Positions 42,780 through 55,440 are shown, numbered from the stretch's first letter. The stretch is DNA of 64,000 bases from Petaurus breviceps papuanus (GCA_028583685.1 JAMXIF010000015.1:58178576-58242575), one strand, 5' to 3'. The notes: a model not told the origin generated them from the letters alone. Program-made: numbers and translations.

Positions 42780-43930
42780 ACTTTGTTACATAGAGTTGGT
42801 AGGAAAAGTCTCTTCAGTTTTTTTGGCCCCAATATATTACATGTGAAGAACCATTGGCAAATTTTCAGCATTGTTTCCTGGATTAACCTTCACCTTTATC
42901 TTAAAGCACTTTTAAGTAAAGATAAAAGGTGTTCCTTTGCTAAAAATGCTTCTGGAATTAGAAATTGTAAAGATGTTAAGTGTAACCACACTTTTGAAAC
43001 AGAGAATAAAAACATCCTGTTGAGTTCAGCAAATGCCACTGTAGTGCTAACCTCAGCTTCTGGTCCCATACAAAGCTTCCTGGTCTCTCGATTCAGGTAG
43101 GGGGTTACAATTGAGGGTGGTCATCTGGCATATCAAAAATTGTCTTCAAAATAGAAAGTGTTTTCAGAATTCTTGCTTCCCTTGTCTTATTGCGAAATGC
43201 ATCTTCCAAGAAAAAAAAATACGTGTTTGACTGCAATCCCCAAGAGGTTCACAGTGGTACAGTTTCCCAATAACCAGGAAAAACCCATGAATACCCAGGA
43301 TAGAAAGTGGGCCTGGAAAGTTGAGAAGGTCACTCATGTGGATATATGAGTTACTTCAGCTCCATAAATATGCAAGCATTAGAGGAAAAGCCTGACCCCA
43401 GAAAATGAAATTCGTGAACTAGAAAGAATTATTAAGAGTTCTCTGCAGGCAGCTAGGTGTCTCATGGATAGAGTGCTGAGGTTAGAGTCAGGAAGATCTG
43501 AGTTCAAATTTGGCCTCAGACACTTACTAGCTGTGTGACCCTGGGCAAATCACTTAATCCTGTTTGCCTCAATTCCTAATCTGTAAAATGAACTGGCAAA
43601 GGAAATGGCAAACCACTCCCGTATCTTTGCCAAGAAAATCCCAAATAGTGTCATGGAGAGATGGGCACAACTGAACAAGAGTTTTTCAAAAAAGAACACA
43701 AATACCAAGCCTTGGTAAGAGTCTTTTTGGAACATTTGGCAGAAGCAGTATAAGAAAATGTTAAACGAAACAATGAATCTAACTCATCCAAAGAATAAGA
43801 AATTGGTGATTAATCTCCATGTTCGGAGTTATCCTCTAGGAGATCAGATGCAAGGCATTCATTTTTCAATATTTGGGCAATGTAACAATTGGAAATAGTT
43901 AAAAATTAATTCAGGATTGAAGCAGAGATG
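42780..43930 (+). pseudogene. Candidate decayed coding sequence (source unknown)
   Basis: Several consecutive open pieces have a protein-like composition. The first (42783-43100, 105 codons) includes KNASGIRNCKDVKCNHTFE. Others include [17 protein letters not shown] (43158-43349) and NEIRELERIIKSS (near 43405). After a SINE comes FKKEHKYQALVRVFLEHLAE, then a different frame reading HPKNKKLVINLHVRSYPLG to a stop at about 43900. Introns and a poly(A) tail are not evident. It could be a processed pseudogene, but I do not recognise the parent. Confidence 0.4.
43446..43683 (+). mobile_element. Long marsupial SINE
   Basis: GGCAGCTAGGTGTCTCATGG, TCAGACACTTACTAGCTGTG and GTATCTTTGCCAAGAAAATC to GGGCACAACTGAAC. 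AAGAGTT at both sides (43434 and 43678) may be the target duplication. Confidence 0.93.
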
Positions 43931-44309
43931 TAAAAGTATGTTCAATGCCATTTGCCTAGCAGAAGAGGTCAGTCAATGAGAGTCCCTTGAGCCCTCCTAA
44001 AAGATGAGGAAGAGAGTCAGTGGCTATAAGGCGGGCCTTAGTTCTGTTGCCCTGAGGCAAGATGAGTTTATCTTCAAATAGAACAGAACCGACTCAAATA
44101 AGCCTCTGGGGCCCAGGAAACATATCTGCCCTTTGGAGGTATTCCAGGAATTACTCTCCTTGTGTGGCAGCCCACTGGGAAAGCAGCTTGAATTGAGGTG
44201 AAGTCAGTTGTGATGTATCTGGGTAACACAGCTTCTTACCTCAAGCATCATATGTATTGTCACTGTGTTTGAATCACCTTCTCTCCATGGCATAAGAGTC
44301 AATATACTA
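43931..44309. other. Unassigned sequence
   Basis: No repeat or gene recognised. Confidence 0.4.
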
Positions 44310-44395
44310 GAATCACACAATGTCAGAAAAGACCTCTGAGGTCTAGTTAAACCTATTCCTGAATCACAAATCCATTCAATAATTTACAAAAATCT

Positions 44396-44835
44396 TCAGT
44401 GGTTCCCTCTGTTTAAAGCCCTCCACCATTTGGCTTCCACCTACCTTTCTAGGCTTACTATTTCATATATCTTCCCTTCATATACTCTCTTCTAGTCAAA
44501 CTGGTCCACCAGCAGTTCCCATTATACAATAGTTCATTGCTCATAGCTGTTCCTTTGCACACATGGTCTTCTGTGTCTGAGATGTTCTCCCTTCTCTCCT
44601 CAGCCTCTTAAAATTCCAAGCTTCCTTCAAAGCATAGCTGAGGTGTCACCTCTTACACAAAACCTGTTCTAATCACCCATGTTATTGATAATTTTTCACT
44701 TTTGAAATGACTTTGTTTATATTTACTTGCGCACATGTTGTAGCCTTTGTGTAGAAGGAATTCTTTCATTTTTTTCTATTACATGCCTAATGCCTAACAT
44801 AGTGTCTTTTAATAAATAAGCTAAATTCAAATGTT
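44396..44835 (+). mobile_element. L2-type LINE 3' end
   Basis: GTTCCCTCTGTTTAAAGCCC, CCTTTGCACACATGGTCTTC, TTCAAAGCATAGCTGAGGTG and CATAGTGTCTTTTAATAAAT follow L2 3' order. Confidence 0.75.
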
Positions 44836-44990
44836 TTAAATTAATTAAAGACCAGGAAAGTGGTGATCTAGTCTTTGCTAGTAAGTGGGAACCCATTATC
44901 TTTAAAGGGAACACATTCCACTTTTGGATAGCTCTTAATGTTAAGACATTTTTCTTTATGTTACCTTTGCTAAATGGACATCTTGATTTC
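44836..44990 (-). mobile_element. L3/CR1 fragment, antisense
   Basis: GGGAACCCATTATC, CACATTCCACTTTTGGATAG and CTCTTAATGTTAAGACATTT match the antisense L3 3' region. Confidence 0.65.
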
Positions 44991-45261
44991 TAAAAAAGGG
45001 AGAAAAAAATGACATTCTTGTAAGGAAAACTGATAAAGTCAACTTGAAGAGAAGCACAACTTCTTAGATAAAATGTTGAGGAGAAACACAGATTGTTCTG
45101 AAGACCCTGAGAAAAAACTGCCCCTCAGATAAATGCACTAAGGGGACCTATGTGGAGGTAGGGCATTATGGTCTATCAGCTTTTATGCATGTGATTATTT
45201 TTGGAGTTTTATAAGTTATGACTGACAAAACTATAAAAAGAAATAACTGCTTAGAGATGTT

Positions 45262-45363
45262 TGGTAATTTCAGTCAAGCCTGACTCGTTGTGACCCCATT
45301 CGGGATTTTCTTGGCAAAGATACTGGAGTGGTTTGCCCATTTCCTTCTTCAACTCATTTTATT
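45262..45363 (-). mobile_element. Long SINE tail fragment, antisense
   Basis: GACTCGTTGTGACCCCATTC, TTTTCTTGGCAAAGATACTG and CCATTTCCTTCTTCAACTC only; the SINE body is missing. Confidence 0.88.
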
Positions 45364-46099
45364 TTTGAGTGTCCTGTCATGAGGTAGAGAGAGGTTGCTG
45401 CTTTATGAGGTCCCAGTTTGAGGCATTAAAAAAAACAAAAAGAAGTCATCGGAAGAATGGAAAAAGAGAAAGTTGAGGCCAGGATACATCAAACCAACAG
45501 TTTGCTGAAAGCTGACTGAAGCCTCACAGGCAGCTCATGGGAAGAGACATGAGTCCTGTTGCAGTGTGAAAAGCTTTTTGGGTTTATTATTCTCTAGTGT
45601 CATCTAAAGCCTGAGACAGGGGAAACTTCTCAGGATTGCTGTGTTATCCTCTATTTTTCTCTCTAGTTTGAGGGGGAGAAATAGAGGGATGAAAAATTAG
45701 CTTCACATCTGCTTTGCTGTGAGAAGAGGCTTGGCTTTGCTGAGAGCTGATTGGACAAAGCAAAGTTCCCTGCTGTCGGGAGAGTTGGTTGGCGAAAGGT
45801 TGTATGGGCCTATTGCAGTCTTCATCTTATTATTATCATATGGAAAAGGGAATGGTCATCTCTACCAACTGCTACACACAGGTCAGGCAAACTAGCCTAG
45901 CTGAAGCATCCAGGTACCCTAAGGGAAAGACAGGAGGCAGTATGTGCCAAGCAAGTCAAACCTTGACCAGTATCTCCCCTCAGACCTTGGTGGAGATAGC
46001 CCAGGACACAAGTCTTGGGAACTGTGATGTTTCTAGAGCAATGCCCTCAGCCATTATCCTGGAAGGCATATGTTTTGAGCTACCTTTGAGATCATATAT
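45364..46099. other. Unassigned sequence
   Basis: A 134-codon plus-strand frame (45789-46193) extends from here into an antisense MIR and has no known domain; treated as chance. Confidence 0.45.
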
Positions 46100-46225
46100 C
46101 CCATCATCACCCCCATTCTACATAAACCAAGGCACAGGTGGCAGTGACTTTCTCAGGGTCATAAAGGCTGTAAATGGCAGTGTTGGAACTTGAACCCAAG
46201 CCTTCTGCCTCTAGATCCAGTGCTC
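46100..46225 (-). mobile_element. MIR fragment, antisense
   Basis: CTTTCTCAGGGTCATAAAGG, GGAACTTGAACCCAAGCC and CTAGATCCAGTGCTC. Confidence 0.75.
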
Positions 46226-46439
46226 TTGGAGCTAAGTGAAGAGTAGAGAAAAATCAGCAAATACTCTGGAAAGTATTAGCAAAGTAGTAGCAAAAGCCCA
46301 TTTTGGCATATCTATTCAGGTCGATTTCTCTAGCCTGAATTCTATGCCAATGTAAGCTCAGTATTTAGTCGTATCTCTTGATGAACACCTGGAGACCACC
46401 TTCACAGATTCCCAGGTGCCCCCTTACCTATGAAGGCAG

Positions 46440-46590
46440 AGACAGACCTGACCTTAGACTAGGAAGACCTTGCCTCTGACACATACAGGCTGACCCTGGG
46501 CAAGTCACAACCTCTCAGAGCCCTAGGCAACCCTCTTAGATTGTAAACTGCAGAGAGTACCCTTACCCCATAAAACAAACAAGTGAAAAT
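46440..46590 (+). mobile_element. SINE/MIR-like fragment
   Basis: GACCTTAGACTAGGAAGACC, CTGACCCTGGGCAAGTCAC and ACCTCTCAGAGCCCTAGGC. Confidence 0.6.
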
Positions 46591-47019
46591 GGCCAAAGCT
46601 CTCGAGTCAGCCCCAAATCCATAACTCATTTTACGAATGGCTTGTCTTGTTCCCCTTTGCCCTGGCCTTTCTTTAATGAAACAAAACATTTTCTGTTCTC
46701 AGAATCAGCCATCGCTGTCTTTTATCAGAAAGAGAGAAGACCACAAATGTGTGACTCCTGAGCCCGATGTGTGCTTGTGGTTGTGTGATCAGAAATCCTG
46801 TGTCAGCTTCCAGAGCCCTCCAGAGAGGCCACCTCCCCTCTCCTGATACCTGCCTCCCAGATTCTTCTCTCACACATCCTTCCTTCTGACTTACACATTG
46901 AGCACCAGGTTGTTACCTTTAGGGAGCTGATTGGAAGTGCGTGCTTGAAGGACTAAGATTCTACTTGTTTTCCCTCTTTTTCCAATACCCAGACAGCTCA
47001 TCCTGGTTTTGCCATTATG
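46591..47019. other. Unassigned sequence
   Basis: About 430 bp with mildly raised GC. Opposed short frames (46459-46873) lack known domains. Confidence 0.4.
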
Positions 47020-47530
47020 TGGTATAGGGAGGGAAAACAGTGATGGATTTGGAATCTGAGCATCTGGATTAGAATCCTGACTTTACTACAATTTCTACCT
47101 GTGGGAACTTGGACAAGTCATTCCAGGCCTTTGTTTCTTCATCTATAAAACCTGATCATAATATTGTTATCAATCTATGATCCTAAAACAGTTTAAATCA
47201 CTAAGCCTAGGTTTCCTCAGTTTTAAAATGAAGTGTAGGACTAGCCCATCTCAAAGGTCCCCTCCTGCTTTGACAGTATGTAACTATTTTTAAAAGGCAG
47301 CACTGAACCAGGTAGAGGTTGAGGGAAAAACATATGCTCACCCTGGGGTTAGAGGATTATTAGACAGATAGAAAGAATACTTGTCCAACTTCACAGGGTT
47401 ATTGTAAGGATCAAATCAGATACTGGAAAGTGCTTTGTAAACCTTAAGGCACTATAGAAACATGAGCTATAATTATATAAGGTGTTTTGTTAACTGTAAA
47501 GCCATATGTAAATACATTGCTATTGTTATT
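47020..47530 (+). mobile_element. Cluster of MIR pieces
   Basis: 47020-47185 (GATTAGAATCCTGACTTTAC, CTTCATCTATAAAACC), 47195-47290 (TTCCTCAGTTTTAAAATGAA) and 47390-47525 (TATTGTAAGGATCAAATC, AAGTGCTTTGTAAACC). They may be one or two disrupted copies. Confidence 0.7.
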
Positions 47531-47769
47531 TATTATATTCTTGAGTTGCTATGGCCAAATAATTCATCACCTAGTGTGCCAACCCACAGACACAGGAATG
47601 GTACTTGAAGCCTTTCCTGTCTGGTAGAGTTTGCCAGAGCTTATACTCCCCTGGCAGAATCTTTGGGACCCCATGGTTGCTTCCCCAGCACAATGAGACT
47701 CTGTAATAGGATTTACTTGATTCACACATAAACGGTGAGAGTAATCAATGAAAACCCAAATTTGGGGGT

Positions 47770-48040
47770 TTGCATGCTATATTGTTTTTGTTATTAAAGT
47801 AATGTTTTATTAATACTCTTTTTTTTATACTGGTCTCCCTTCCCAATCACTCACCTACCCTCTGCCCTCAATAGAACTCTTCCTTGGTAACAAAGAAATA
47901 CCACTAAACAAAACCATGTATAACAACGAATGCCTTATTTCACACCTATCATCACCCTCCACCTCTGCCAAATGGAGAAAGGCATGTCAGTCTTTCTCTG
48001 AAATTTAACATGTTATTGTAACAAATGTCCCATTTAACTT
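47770..48040 (-). mobile_element. Probable LINE 3'-UTR fragment, antisense
   Basis: TTCCTTGGTAACAAAGAAAT, CAAAACCATGTATAAC and CACCTCTGCCAAATGGAG resemble a marsupial LINE 3' UTR in reverse. Family uncertain. Confidence 0.45.
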
Positions 48041-51000
48041 GAGAATCCCTTCCTACCCTCTCCTGGAGGAGGAAGGTTTGGCTGGTGAGGCTAGTAGAAA
48101 GAATAAGTAGACCATTCCCTGCTGGCAGAACAATTCTCTCCTAAGGGTGCTGAGACGGATCCCTTAGGCATGCATAGACAATCAGATTCCAGGACTTATG
48201 TTAGATACTTATCTCTATGGGCTGAAGGGTGGGGGCTGAAGTAGAGAAGCTGCAAATTATTAATCTAGTCTAAGGAGTAGCTGATCATCTATCTGAGCCC
48301 CAGTTACACAAGCACTGCTGACCTTGAGTGTGACTCCAGCTCAGTCCCTTCAGCTGACAATGGGTGGGGGTCTGTGGCTTAGCTGTCTGGATGACCCAGC
48401 CAGCCTGTGGTGACTGGGGTTCTTATAATAGAAGGCAGTGCAATTGGGAAGTCCAGCAGAATACTTGTGGTCAGTGTCATTGGCAGACTGGGGGATTATG
48501 GACATGAGAGGATTGGGACATTATTTTGCTTCCTGGTTGACTAGTGTAAGCTCTTAGTTTGTGGTTTTCCATTTTGCACAAAAGAAAAAAAAATCAGCAG
48601 TTATCCTCATCTAGAGATCTTTGAGGGCAAAGGAATAACTTAGCATTGTAGAGAGGGGCAGGGTCCATTTAGGACGTACCACATGGCCCAAGTTGTATGG
48701 TGTGCTATGTGTAATGACAATTATTCAAATATAACCCAAACCCCCAATCCAGTATTTCCTCTGTCAACAGAACAGGCAGGAAACATAAAGCAGGAATAAT
48801 TAAATTCAGGAATCATTTAATTAGGCCAGAATCCAAAGCAAATAACAAGGGAAAATTGAGCAGAAAAAGCAAACATACATGCATGTGTACAATCTCCCTC
48901 TGACTTCCTTGCTGGTGAGAGAGACATTTCCCCAGCAGCTAAAACCCCTGCTTTTAGGAAGGGTCTCATAACTGTTAGGACTCCACTCAGATCACTATGT
49001 CCTGGCAACCATCTTTTCCTTTCCACTCTACCTACAAAGCCCATTAGCTGCTGTGGCTCACTATTATCTTCTATGATGTATTCTTCCTCTGCAAGATATA
49101 TTATTGCCCTTTTAAGAGACTGTCTGGGACCAAAATGACTGGGGATGGGGTAACATATTTTCATCTCTTTTGTTAGTCAATCCTACCATCCCCCTCCCCA
49201 CACTGACAGTTGTTTGTAAAGAGCTTTCCTGTTTAATTTAGCTCTCCTGCCTACGGTTAAGATTTTTTGCCCTCTTGTATTATTTTGAAAATGATTCGAG
49301 ACAATGAGTCATTTGAGAGATTCTGTGTCCTTATCTCTCAGTGTTTTGAATAAACAAATTCTGCATCAATCCAAATTATAATAGGGCTCCTTCTTTCCTC
49401 AAACCTGCCTAACTGATGACGACAGGCTCAAAAGGCAGGACCCTAAATATTTGTCTTTGTGGATCTGGAAAGGTATAAGCAACAAGTAACAACAGGTAAC
49501 CTTCAAGAATAAGTGGTTCTTTATTGACCTGACTGCTATTAAACTAGGCTTTTGACAGATGTATTGAATATACATAGCAAATGATTTAGGTTTTCCATTT
49601 TGTTTGGCTGACTTGATTTCACCCTTGAAAGGCTGGTTCCTTGAAATCTGGGTACCTGAATGCAGACCCCCACCCTCTCTGTACTTCTTGGTGAAGGGAA
49701 TGGGGCCCTCACTGCTCTGGATAAGAAAGCCAAATCTGAACATCTCCAGGCCAATCAGTTTCATCTGTAAAATGTGACATGCCCCATCAGAAGTGGAGAG
49801 TTAAAGATTTAAACAGATAATTGCAGAAGTGACTATCAGAAGATCTGACAGAATTGCATAATTTACCTTGCACAATTATTGAACCTACCAGCAGAAACAT
49901 CTAGTTGGGGTAGTTCTTCTCAGGACCCTCATTCCCCACCCTTTCCTTTATTGTTCTTGGCCAATTTACTTTTTTTCCTTCTGAAATATTTCTAGCATTC
50001 TGTAGGCAAAGCTCCTAAATCTAAATATTTCTCACATGGGTCTAGGCAGGAAATTAAAGCTGCAAGCAGAATGATTGATGGCTGAAAGGCAGAGTGATAA
50101 CTTGCCTTGGAGAATGGGGCTTTTCTTCTAGGATGCCAGTGTCTGGGGGTGGAGATCTTGAGGAGAGGGCATGCTTCCTCTCTTCTTTTCCAGAATGACT
50201 TCTTTATGTCATGCCCAATTGGGGTGAGGGTTGGTTTCTCTATGTGATGGACCACCTCTTCTCTTGGCAGCAAAGAGTTAGATATTAAGAACACTTTCTA
50301 TACCACCTCTCCCCTCCCCTCCCTGAATTTGTTCCAGGAAAATTGATAGCGAGGTCTTTTTTCAAACAAAGGGTGCAGTGAGTAAATGAATCCTTCAGTA
50401 TATTGAATCTGATTTTATCTAAAGGGTAAAATTTAGTTACAATCTTCATAATGAAGAATTAATAGTTCCTTATTTCAGCTCTTCTAGTTAGGCTGTGTGT
50501 GTCCCGCTTGTGTGTTTGGAAGTCTCAAGGACAGAATGAATGTCAACAATGTGGGGGGTAGAGAGGAGAGAAGATAGGGATAGGGTTTATTTGGGCCAAG
50601 ACTGTTCCTTGGGCTGAGGTGTTGAAAGCCACAAGCCTTAGTTACAAGAAGGGTTTGGAAGGGGATAATGCAGAATGTTGTAACTAACAAACAACCGAGC
50701 AGCCCTTTCCCTTGAAATCTTTCCCTTAAAGGTGGCATTATCCAAGTTGCTTTCAAAACAAGACTGGGGTGATTTTGAAAACTCTGGGGAAACAACAACA
50801 GTGAAGTTTTGCTTTAATTTTCTGGAAGCACAAGAAGTTCATGGGGAACTCTTAACAACCCACTAACTAGCTGGCACATGCCTGTGAACAGAGAGTCTAA
50901 ATGGACAAATTCAAGGAAAGTAGGTCCCAAACTCAAGGGAGGCTCAGAGGAAGAATCATGGGCTAGAAGGAATCTTGGCACTGAAGTGATTTAAGGTGAT

Positions 51001-51285
51001 TCACTCATTTCACTCCAAGAGAGTGAAAGGTAGTAACTGGGGCCAGGTTGGGTCACTGAAGATGACATCATTAGTCTGGTGTGCCTTTTCCCCACAGGCC
51101 CTTCTTTAGACTCAACTATCTGTTGAGATGTCTCTACACTTAAATTATGTTTGAGATATATTTCTTAAGCATTGACAGTGTAGTGATCGGTGCTGAACAC
51201 TGTAGGAAATGCCAAGATGAAAAATCTTTGTATACTTGATACTGTAAATTGCCAGTCTCAGGTACTTTTTTTTCTCAAGGACTTG
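48041..51285. other. Repeat-poor interval of about 3.2 kb
   Basis: No SINE, MIR or LINE text recognised apart from a weak MIR3-like hint near 50960-51070. Minus-strand frames of 115 (48817-49164), 121 (49399-49764), 100 (49992-50294) and 104 codons (50484-50798) have no known domains or splice context. I see no gene. Confidence 0.55.
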
Positions 51286-51625
51286 TGTCTTACTTACTGT
51301 CTTCCCCTTCATCCTAACCTCTTCCCTCATGCTTAAGAAATTCAGATTTCATGTGAATAACCCTTGGACCACTATGACTTCCCTGTTCATCCTTTTTCTC
51401 AAGTCCCATGGCTTATATCTTCCCTCTACCATAGCTACCCACAGAGATGGTCATACTTTAGACATTATCATCATCCATAACGTGTCAGTTCCATGATCAG
51501 AAATTCTTTTTTTTATGATGCAGTTTCATATCCTCTATCTCCCTCTACCTCTTCCTAAACCTCTCAGTCATTCTCATTATATACCTGATCCCCACCCCAG
51601 TCACTCTGTAACCCCTTTTCTCATA

Positions 51626-51828
51626 GTCTAAAAGTTCTTAACATTTTTGTGTGTGTATCATAGACCCCTTCGATGCTGGTGAAGCCTATGTCATAATTTT
51701 TCTTTAATTCATAACCTAAAGAAATACTAAATTTCAGTTAGAGATTACTGAAAGTAAGTTACAGGTTTTTTCCATCCAAGTTTTTGTACCCATGGTATAA
51801 GGACCCCAGGTTAAGAATCCTTTTTCTA
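51626..51828. mobile_element. Short DNA transposon remnant with inverted ends
   Basis: Left AAAAGTTCTTAACATTTTTG and right CCAGGTTAAGAATCCTTTTT are inverted repeats of each other with mismatches. CATAGACCCCTTCGATGC matches the copy near 22115. No clean target duplication. Confidence 0.6.
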
Positions 51829-52138
51829 AGTCCATTACTCTATTATTCTTTTCACAGCTTCAGCTCTACAGTAGACCAGTTCCATTATACACCATCCTCT
51901 CTCCTGGAATCCCTTACCACTTTGTCCTGTTGCCATTCACATCAGCCACATCTCATATCTAGGTTGTTCCCACTTTCTACCTTTTCTGGTATTATTCATG
52001 TGATGCTGACCATAACTATACTATCTGAGTGCACTAGAAGTACGTGTTATCTTAGCTCAGTGGGATCCTCAGTGTTGTACATCAATCTTTTTACTCTTCT
52101 GTTTTCCTATTAGACTTTCAGAAAAGGTTGTTCTAAAC

Positions 52139-52520
52139 CAGAGATTTCCAAACTTATTTGGCCTGTTGCCCCCTTTCAAAAAAAAAAAGTTACTCAGCAC
52201 CCCCCTTGGAAATCTACTTTCTTTAACCTTTTAATGGTTTTTAAAAAAATTGTGTCATTTCAAAAAAATATAAAATATATTTTTAAAAATGATACGTCTT
52301 AAATGTAATTTAAATGAATTTCCTGTAAATTCATGTGTTTTTTTCCCTGCATCAAAATTTTGATGACACAATTTTGGGTCATGTAACCATATAGTATCAT
52401 ACTGTAAACAAATCATTACATCTGCATATTCCTGCCCATGCACGCTGGACTTCCTGACAATGCAACAGGCTTGCTTGCCAACACTTACTTGTTAAGACCC
52501 GTGGGCGGACTTGACCACTG
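52139..52520. mobile_element. hAT-like DNA transposon remnant
   Basis: Begins CAGAGATTTCCAAAC, then GGCCTGTTGCCCCC, and ends TTGACCACTG, consistent with CAG...CTG hAT termini. The 8-bp flanks do not match, so the borders or age are uncertain. Confidence 0.5.
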
Positions 52521-53984
52521 ATCATATTTACAACTTGCATTTTGTTTGTTTATTTGGAAATAATGTAATCACTATGACTTTAACTCTGTTACACAACAGA
52601 TTAAATGTGTATGAATGGTTTTTCAAAATTTTATTTTTATTCAACGTCCCACAATTGTACCAGAGGCTACTACCGCTCCCCTCCAGGGGGTGGTATTGCC
52701 TACTTTGGGAACTTATGGTTAAATCTAAACCCCTCCTCAAATGCTCTCTCTCTTTCCTCTCTCTCAGCAGAAGACTCCATTTCCTAGCTGGATGCAATCC
52801 TTACTTACAAGGAGGATTTGGGAGTGGGAAAAGGAAGAATGGCATAATTAACACAATGTTGGCCATCATCTTGAGCTCCCACCTATTCTCTGTCTCATAC
52901 TTCAAACCCCCTCTACAGAACTCCTCATTCTTTCCCACTTTGCTCCAATTTGTGGCAAAGAGATCCTTATTTTTGCCATGGCCAGCATCCTTTATTTAAG
53001 CCCTTGGTTTCATTTGCTCTCATTCCCTTCAAGAGCTTGTCCTTTCAATTATTCCCTCTCTTACTCTCACCTTCAATACCTCCCTGTTTACTGTCTCCTT
53101 ACTGGATGTCCTGGTTTCCTTCATCCTTAAAATGTCTTCACTTGGCCCAGCTATAATCCCAAACAATCTCCATAATAATTCTCATATTCCTTCCCCTCAT
53201 TCTATTCTTTCCCTTTAGATCAGGCCCTCATCACCCTTTTACCTGTACTTCTTCCAATAGTTTCCTAAAATATCCCCCTGCTTCTAGACTCCCCAGTCCA
53301 TCCTTCACATACCTACCAACAGTATCTTCCTACAGCATGCGTGTGTTCTCCCTTTCCCCAAATCTTCCAAGGCTCCTTTTTGCCTCTGGAATAAACTGTA
53401 ATCTCCTGAGTCTGGTACTTAAGGCCCTCTATACTGTATCTCTAACCTACTGTTCCAATTATTTTTCAATATCCCCCCACATACATTCTTAATTTCAGTC
53501 AAACTGATCCACTTGCTTTTCCACAAACCCTCAGCATTGCATGTCTCCCTTTGATGCCTTCGAATAGTTTATCTGCTATGTCTAGAATGTTCTTCCTTCT
53601 CTTCCTTCTCATCTCTACCTCTTAGAATACTAAGTTTCCCTCAAGGCTCAGATTAGTTACCATTCCCTTCATGGAGTCTTTCTTGGTCCCTCCAGTTATC
53701 AGTTTTCTTTCTTCAAATTACCCAGCATTTATTCATCCAAGATAATACATATTCCAATAGAATATAAGCTTCTAGAGAAAAGGGATTATTTTTGCCTTTG
53801 CTTTATATTTCTACTGCTTAGCACAGAGCCAAAGATTAAGCTTTGGGGAATTGAGTTGAATAGATTTGACTTGAGGGCTGGACACTAGCTGATGAATTCT
53901 TTGACCATAGCAACCCTTGAAACAGATAAAAAGAGAACATCACTCTCAGGACCCTGTGGGTTCCTTCTACTCCCCTGTGGCATT

Positions 53985-54095
53985 GGTTAGACTGTGAGTG
54001 TCTTTAGAGAAACGGAATGTTTTTTTGCCTTCCTTTGTATCTATAGTACCTGACCCATAGTAGACAGTTAATAAATGCTTATTGACTACTAGAGA
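53985..54095 (+). mobile_element. L2 3' end
   Basis: GACTGTGAGTGTCTTTAGAG, CATAGTAGACAGTTAATAAA and GCTTATTGACTAC. Confidence 0.8.
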
Positions 54096-54349
54096 ATTAC
54101 TAGAGAAAAGAACAGGAACACCATTAGTTTAACAACATTTCTAGTTGTGAGATCCTTGCCCAATTGTAACAAATTGATACCCTCTTGGGGGATCTAAGCC
54201 TCTTCCATATTGGAATTGTCAGTAGAAATGAAATGTCAGAAAATATAAAGAACTTGAAACTAAGTAAGAGGAAGTGTGGCAGGTGAAAGACAAAATGATG
54301 GGGGAAACACAGGTTTGAGCCTCCAAGCATATTGATTTATTCTCTATTG

Positions 54350-54925
54350 TAAATAACAATTATTCAATAAATCAGGAGAGATAAGCCTTTATCAGCTTTG
54401 GCACTGGACCCTGAGACAGACTTTTAAACATTATAAAGAACTTATCAAATAAGACCAATTAATTAAAAGGAAACAATTAACCAGGATAAAAAAATCAGGT
54501 AATCTGATTTCTAATTGGAGTAAAGATCAGGGCCTTTCTAAGTTGGAAGGGAGAGGTGCAATTCCCTGAAACCAGAAAAAGAGGTAGCCTATTCCCCCCA
54601 AGTGTCTGTAAACAATCAACATGGAAACAATAACTGATTGACCAGTACAGGACCAGTTTTCAGATAAGACATATGGGTTGCTCGAGATGTACAATTAGGA
54701 GAAAACCCCTTGCAACAATTTTCAGATCCAACTGGGTTTCTGGTCAGCATAACCTAGGTCCTTAGTTCAAGGCAGCAGGTAGAGGTGTTCTAGCTTCCCA
54801 GCCACATAGGGCCCAGAGCCAGGTTCATACAATACAATAAAGTTTTCTCCCAGTTCCCGCAGAAGCATCACAGGTTCTCTTTGAATAAATGAATACAGAA
54901 GTTGGTGGAACTGGTTTCATTGTGC
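54350..54925 (+). other. Unassigned, possibly an old LTR-type sequence
   Basis: About 570 bp with TTCATACAATACAATAAAG (signal-like, near 54825) followed by GCATCACAGGTTCTC. No paired repeat or target duplication, so this is weak. Confidence 0.2.
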
Positions 54926-54939
54926 ATTCAATGGCAAAA

Positions 54940-55130
54940 AAGAAACAGTGAGAAGACTTGGGCTGGAGTAATTTACTTGTCATATGACCATCAGCCTCAG
55001 TTTCTTTATCTGTAATATGGGAATAGTACTATTTGTACTTCCCTCATTGGATTGTAGTGAGGAAGGTTCTGCATAAACTTGCAGCATGTTCTATAAATGT
55101 CAATTGTTATAATTATTATTTTTAGTGTCT
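54940..55130 (+). mobile_element. MIR copy
   Basis: TTTACTTGTCATATGACCAT, TTTCTTTATCTGTAATATGG and TTATAATTATTATTTTT. Confidence 0.82.
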
Positions 55131-55254
55131 GCTCTCATGTCTCAGAAGGTAAATTCCTTGAAGGAAGGAAACACACATTCTCTTCTTCATAGTACTTAAA
55201 CACATTTTTGTTCATAACATTAAAACATGACAACTGAACCTCCATACCTTGAAT

Positions 55255-55440
55255 ATCATGGCAGCAGTGGAAAGAACAGTAGATTTAGGGTTAGAGATCC
55301 TGGGTTTGAATCCCCTCTCTGTTACTTACTACTTAGAGGAAGTCCCTTCAATTTCTCTGTGCCTCAGTCTTCTCATCTATAAAAGATTATACCCAAATTA
55401 CTTTCCAGTTCTAAGTGAATGGAGTTGAACCGAAAGACCC
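55255..55440 (+). mobile_element. MIR copy
   Basis: GCAGTGGAAAGAACAGTAG, CTGGGTTTGAATCCCCTC and CTCATCTATAAAAG. Confidence 0.82.

Larger units (their letters stand above)
51290..53880 (+). mobile_element. Mosaic of decayed LINE sequence with inserted DNA elements
   Basis: The right part (53215-53880) is L2/L3-like 3' sequence (CAGGCCCTCATCACCC, AAGGCCCTCTATACTG, TAAACTGTAATCTCCTGAG, then GAATATAAGCTTCTAGAG). The left part (51350-51620 and 52780-53210) has the pyrimidine-rich style of an older LINE coding region but no surviving motif. DNA transposon remnants lie at 51626-51828 and 52139-52520. Confidence 0.5.

Noticed and set aside
45789-46193. 134-codon plus-strand frame
   Set aside because: The end lies in an antisense MIR and the rest has no recognisable motif.
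52511-52999. 162-codon plus-strand frame
   Set aside because: Lies in the decayed LINE/DNA transposon mosaic; composition is Leu/Phe/Ser-rich as expected from pyrimidine-rich DNA.
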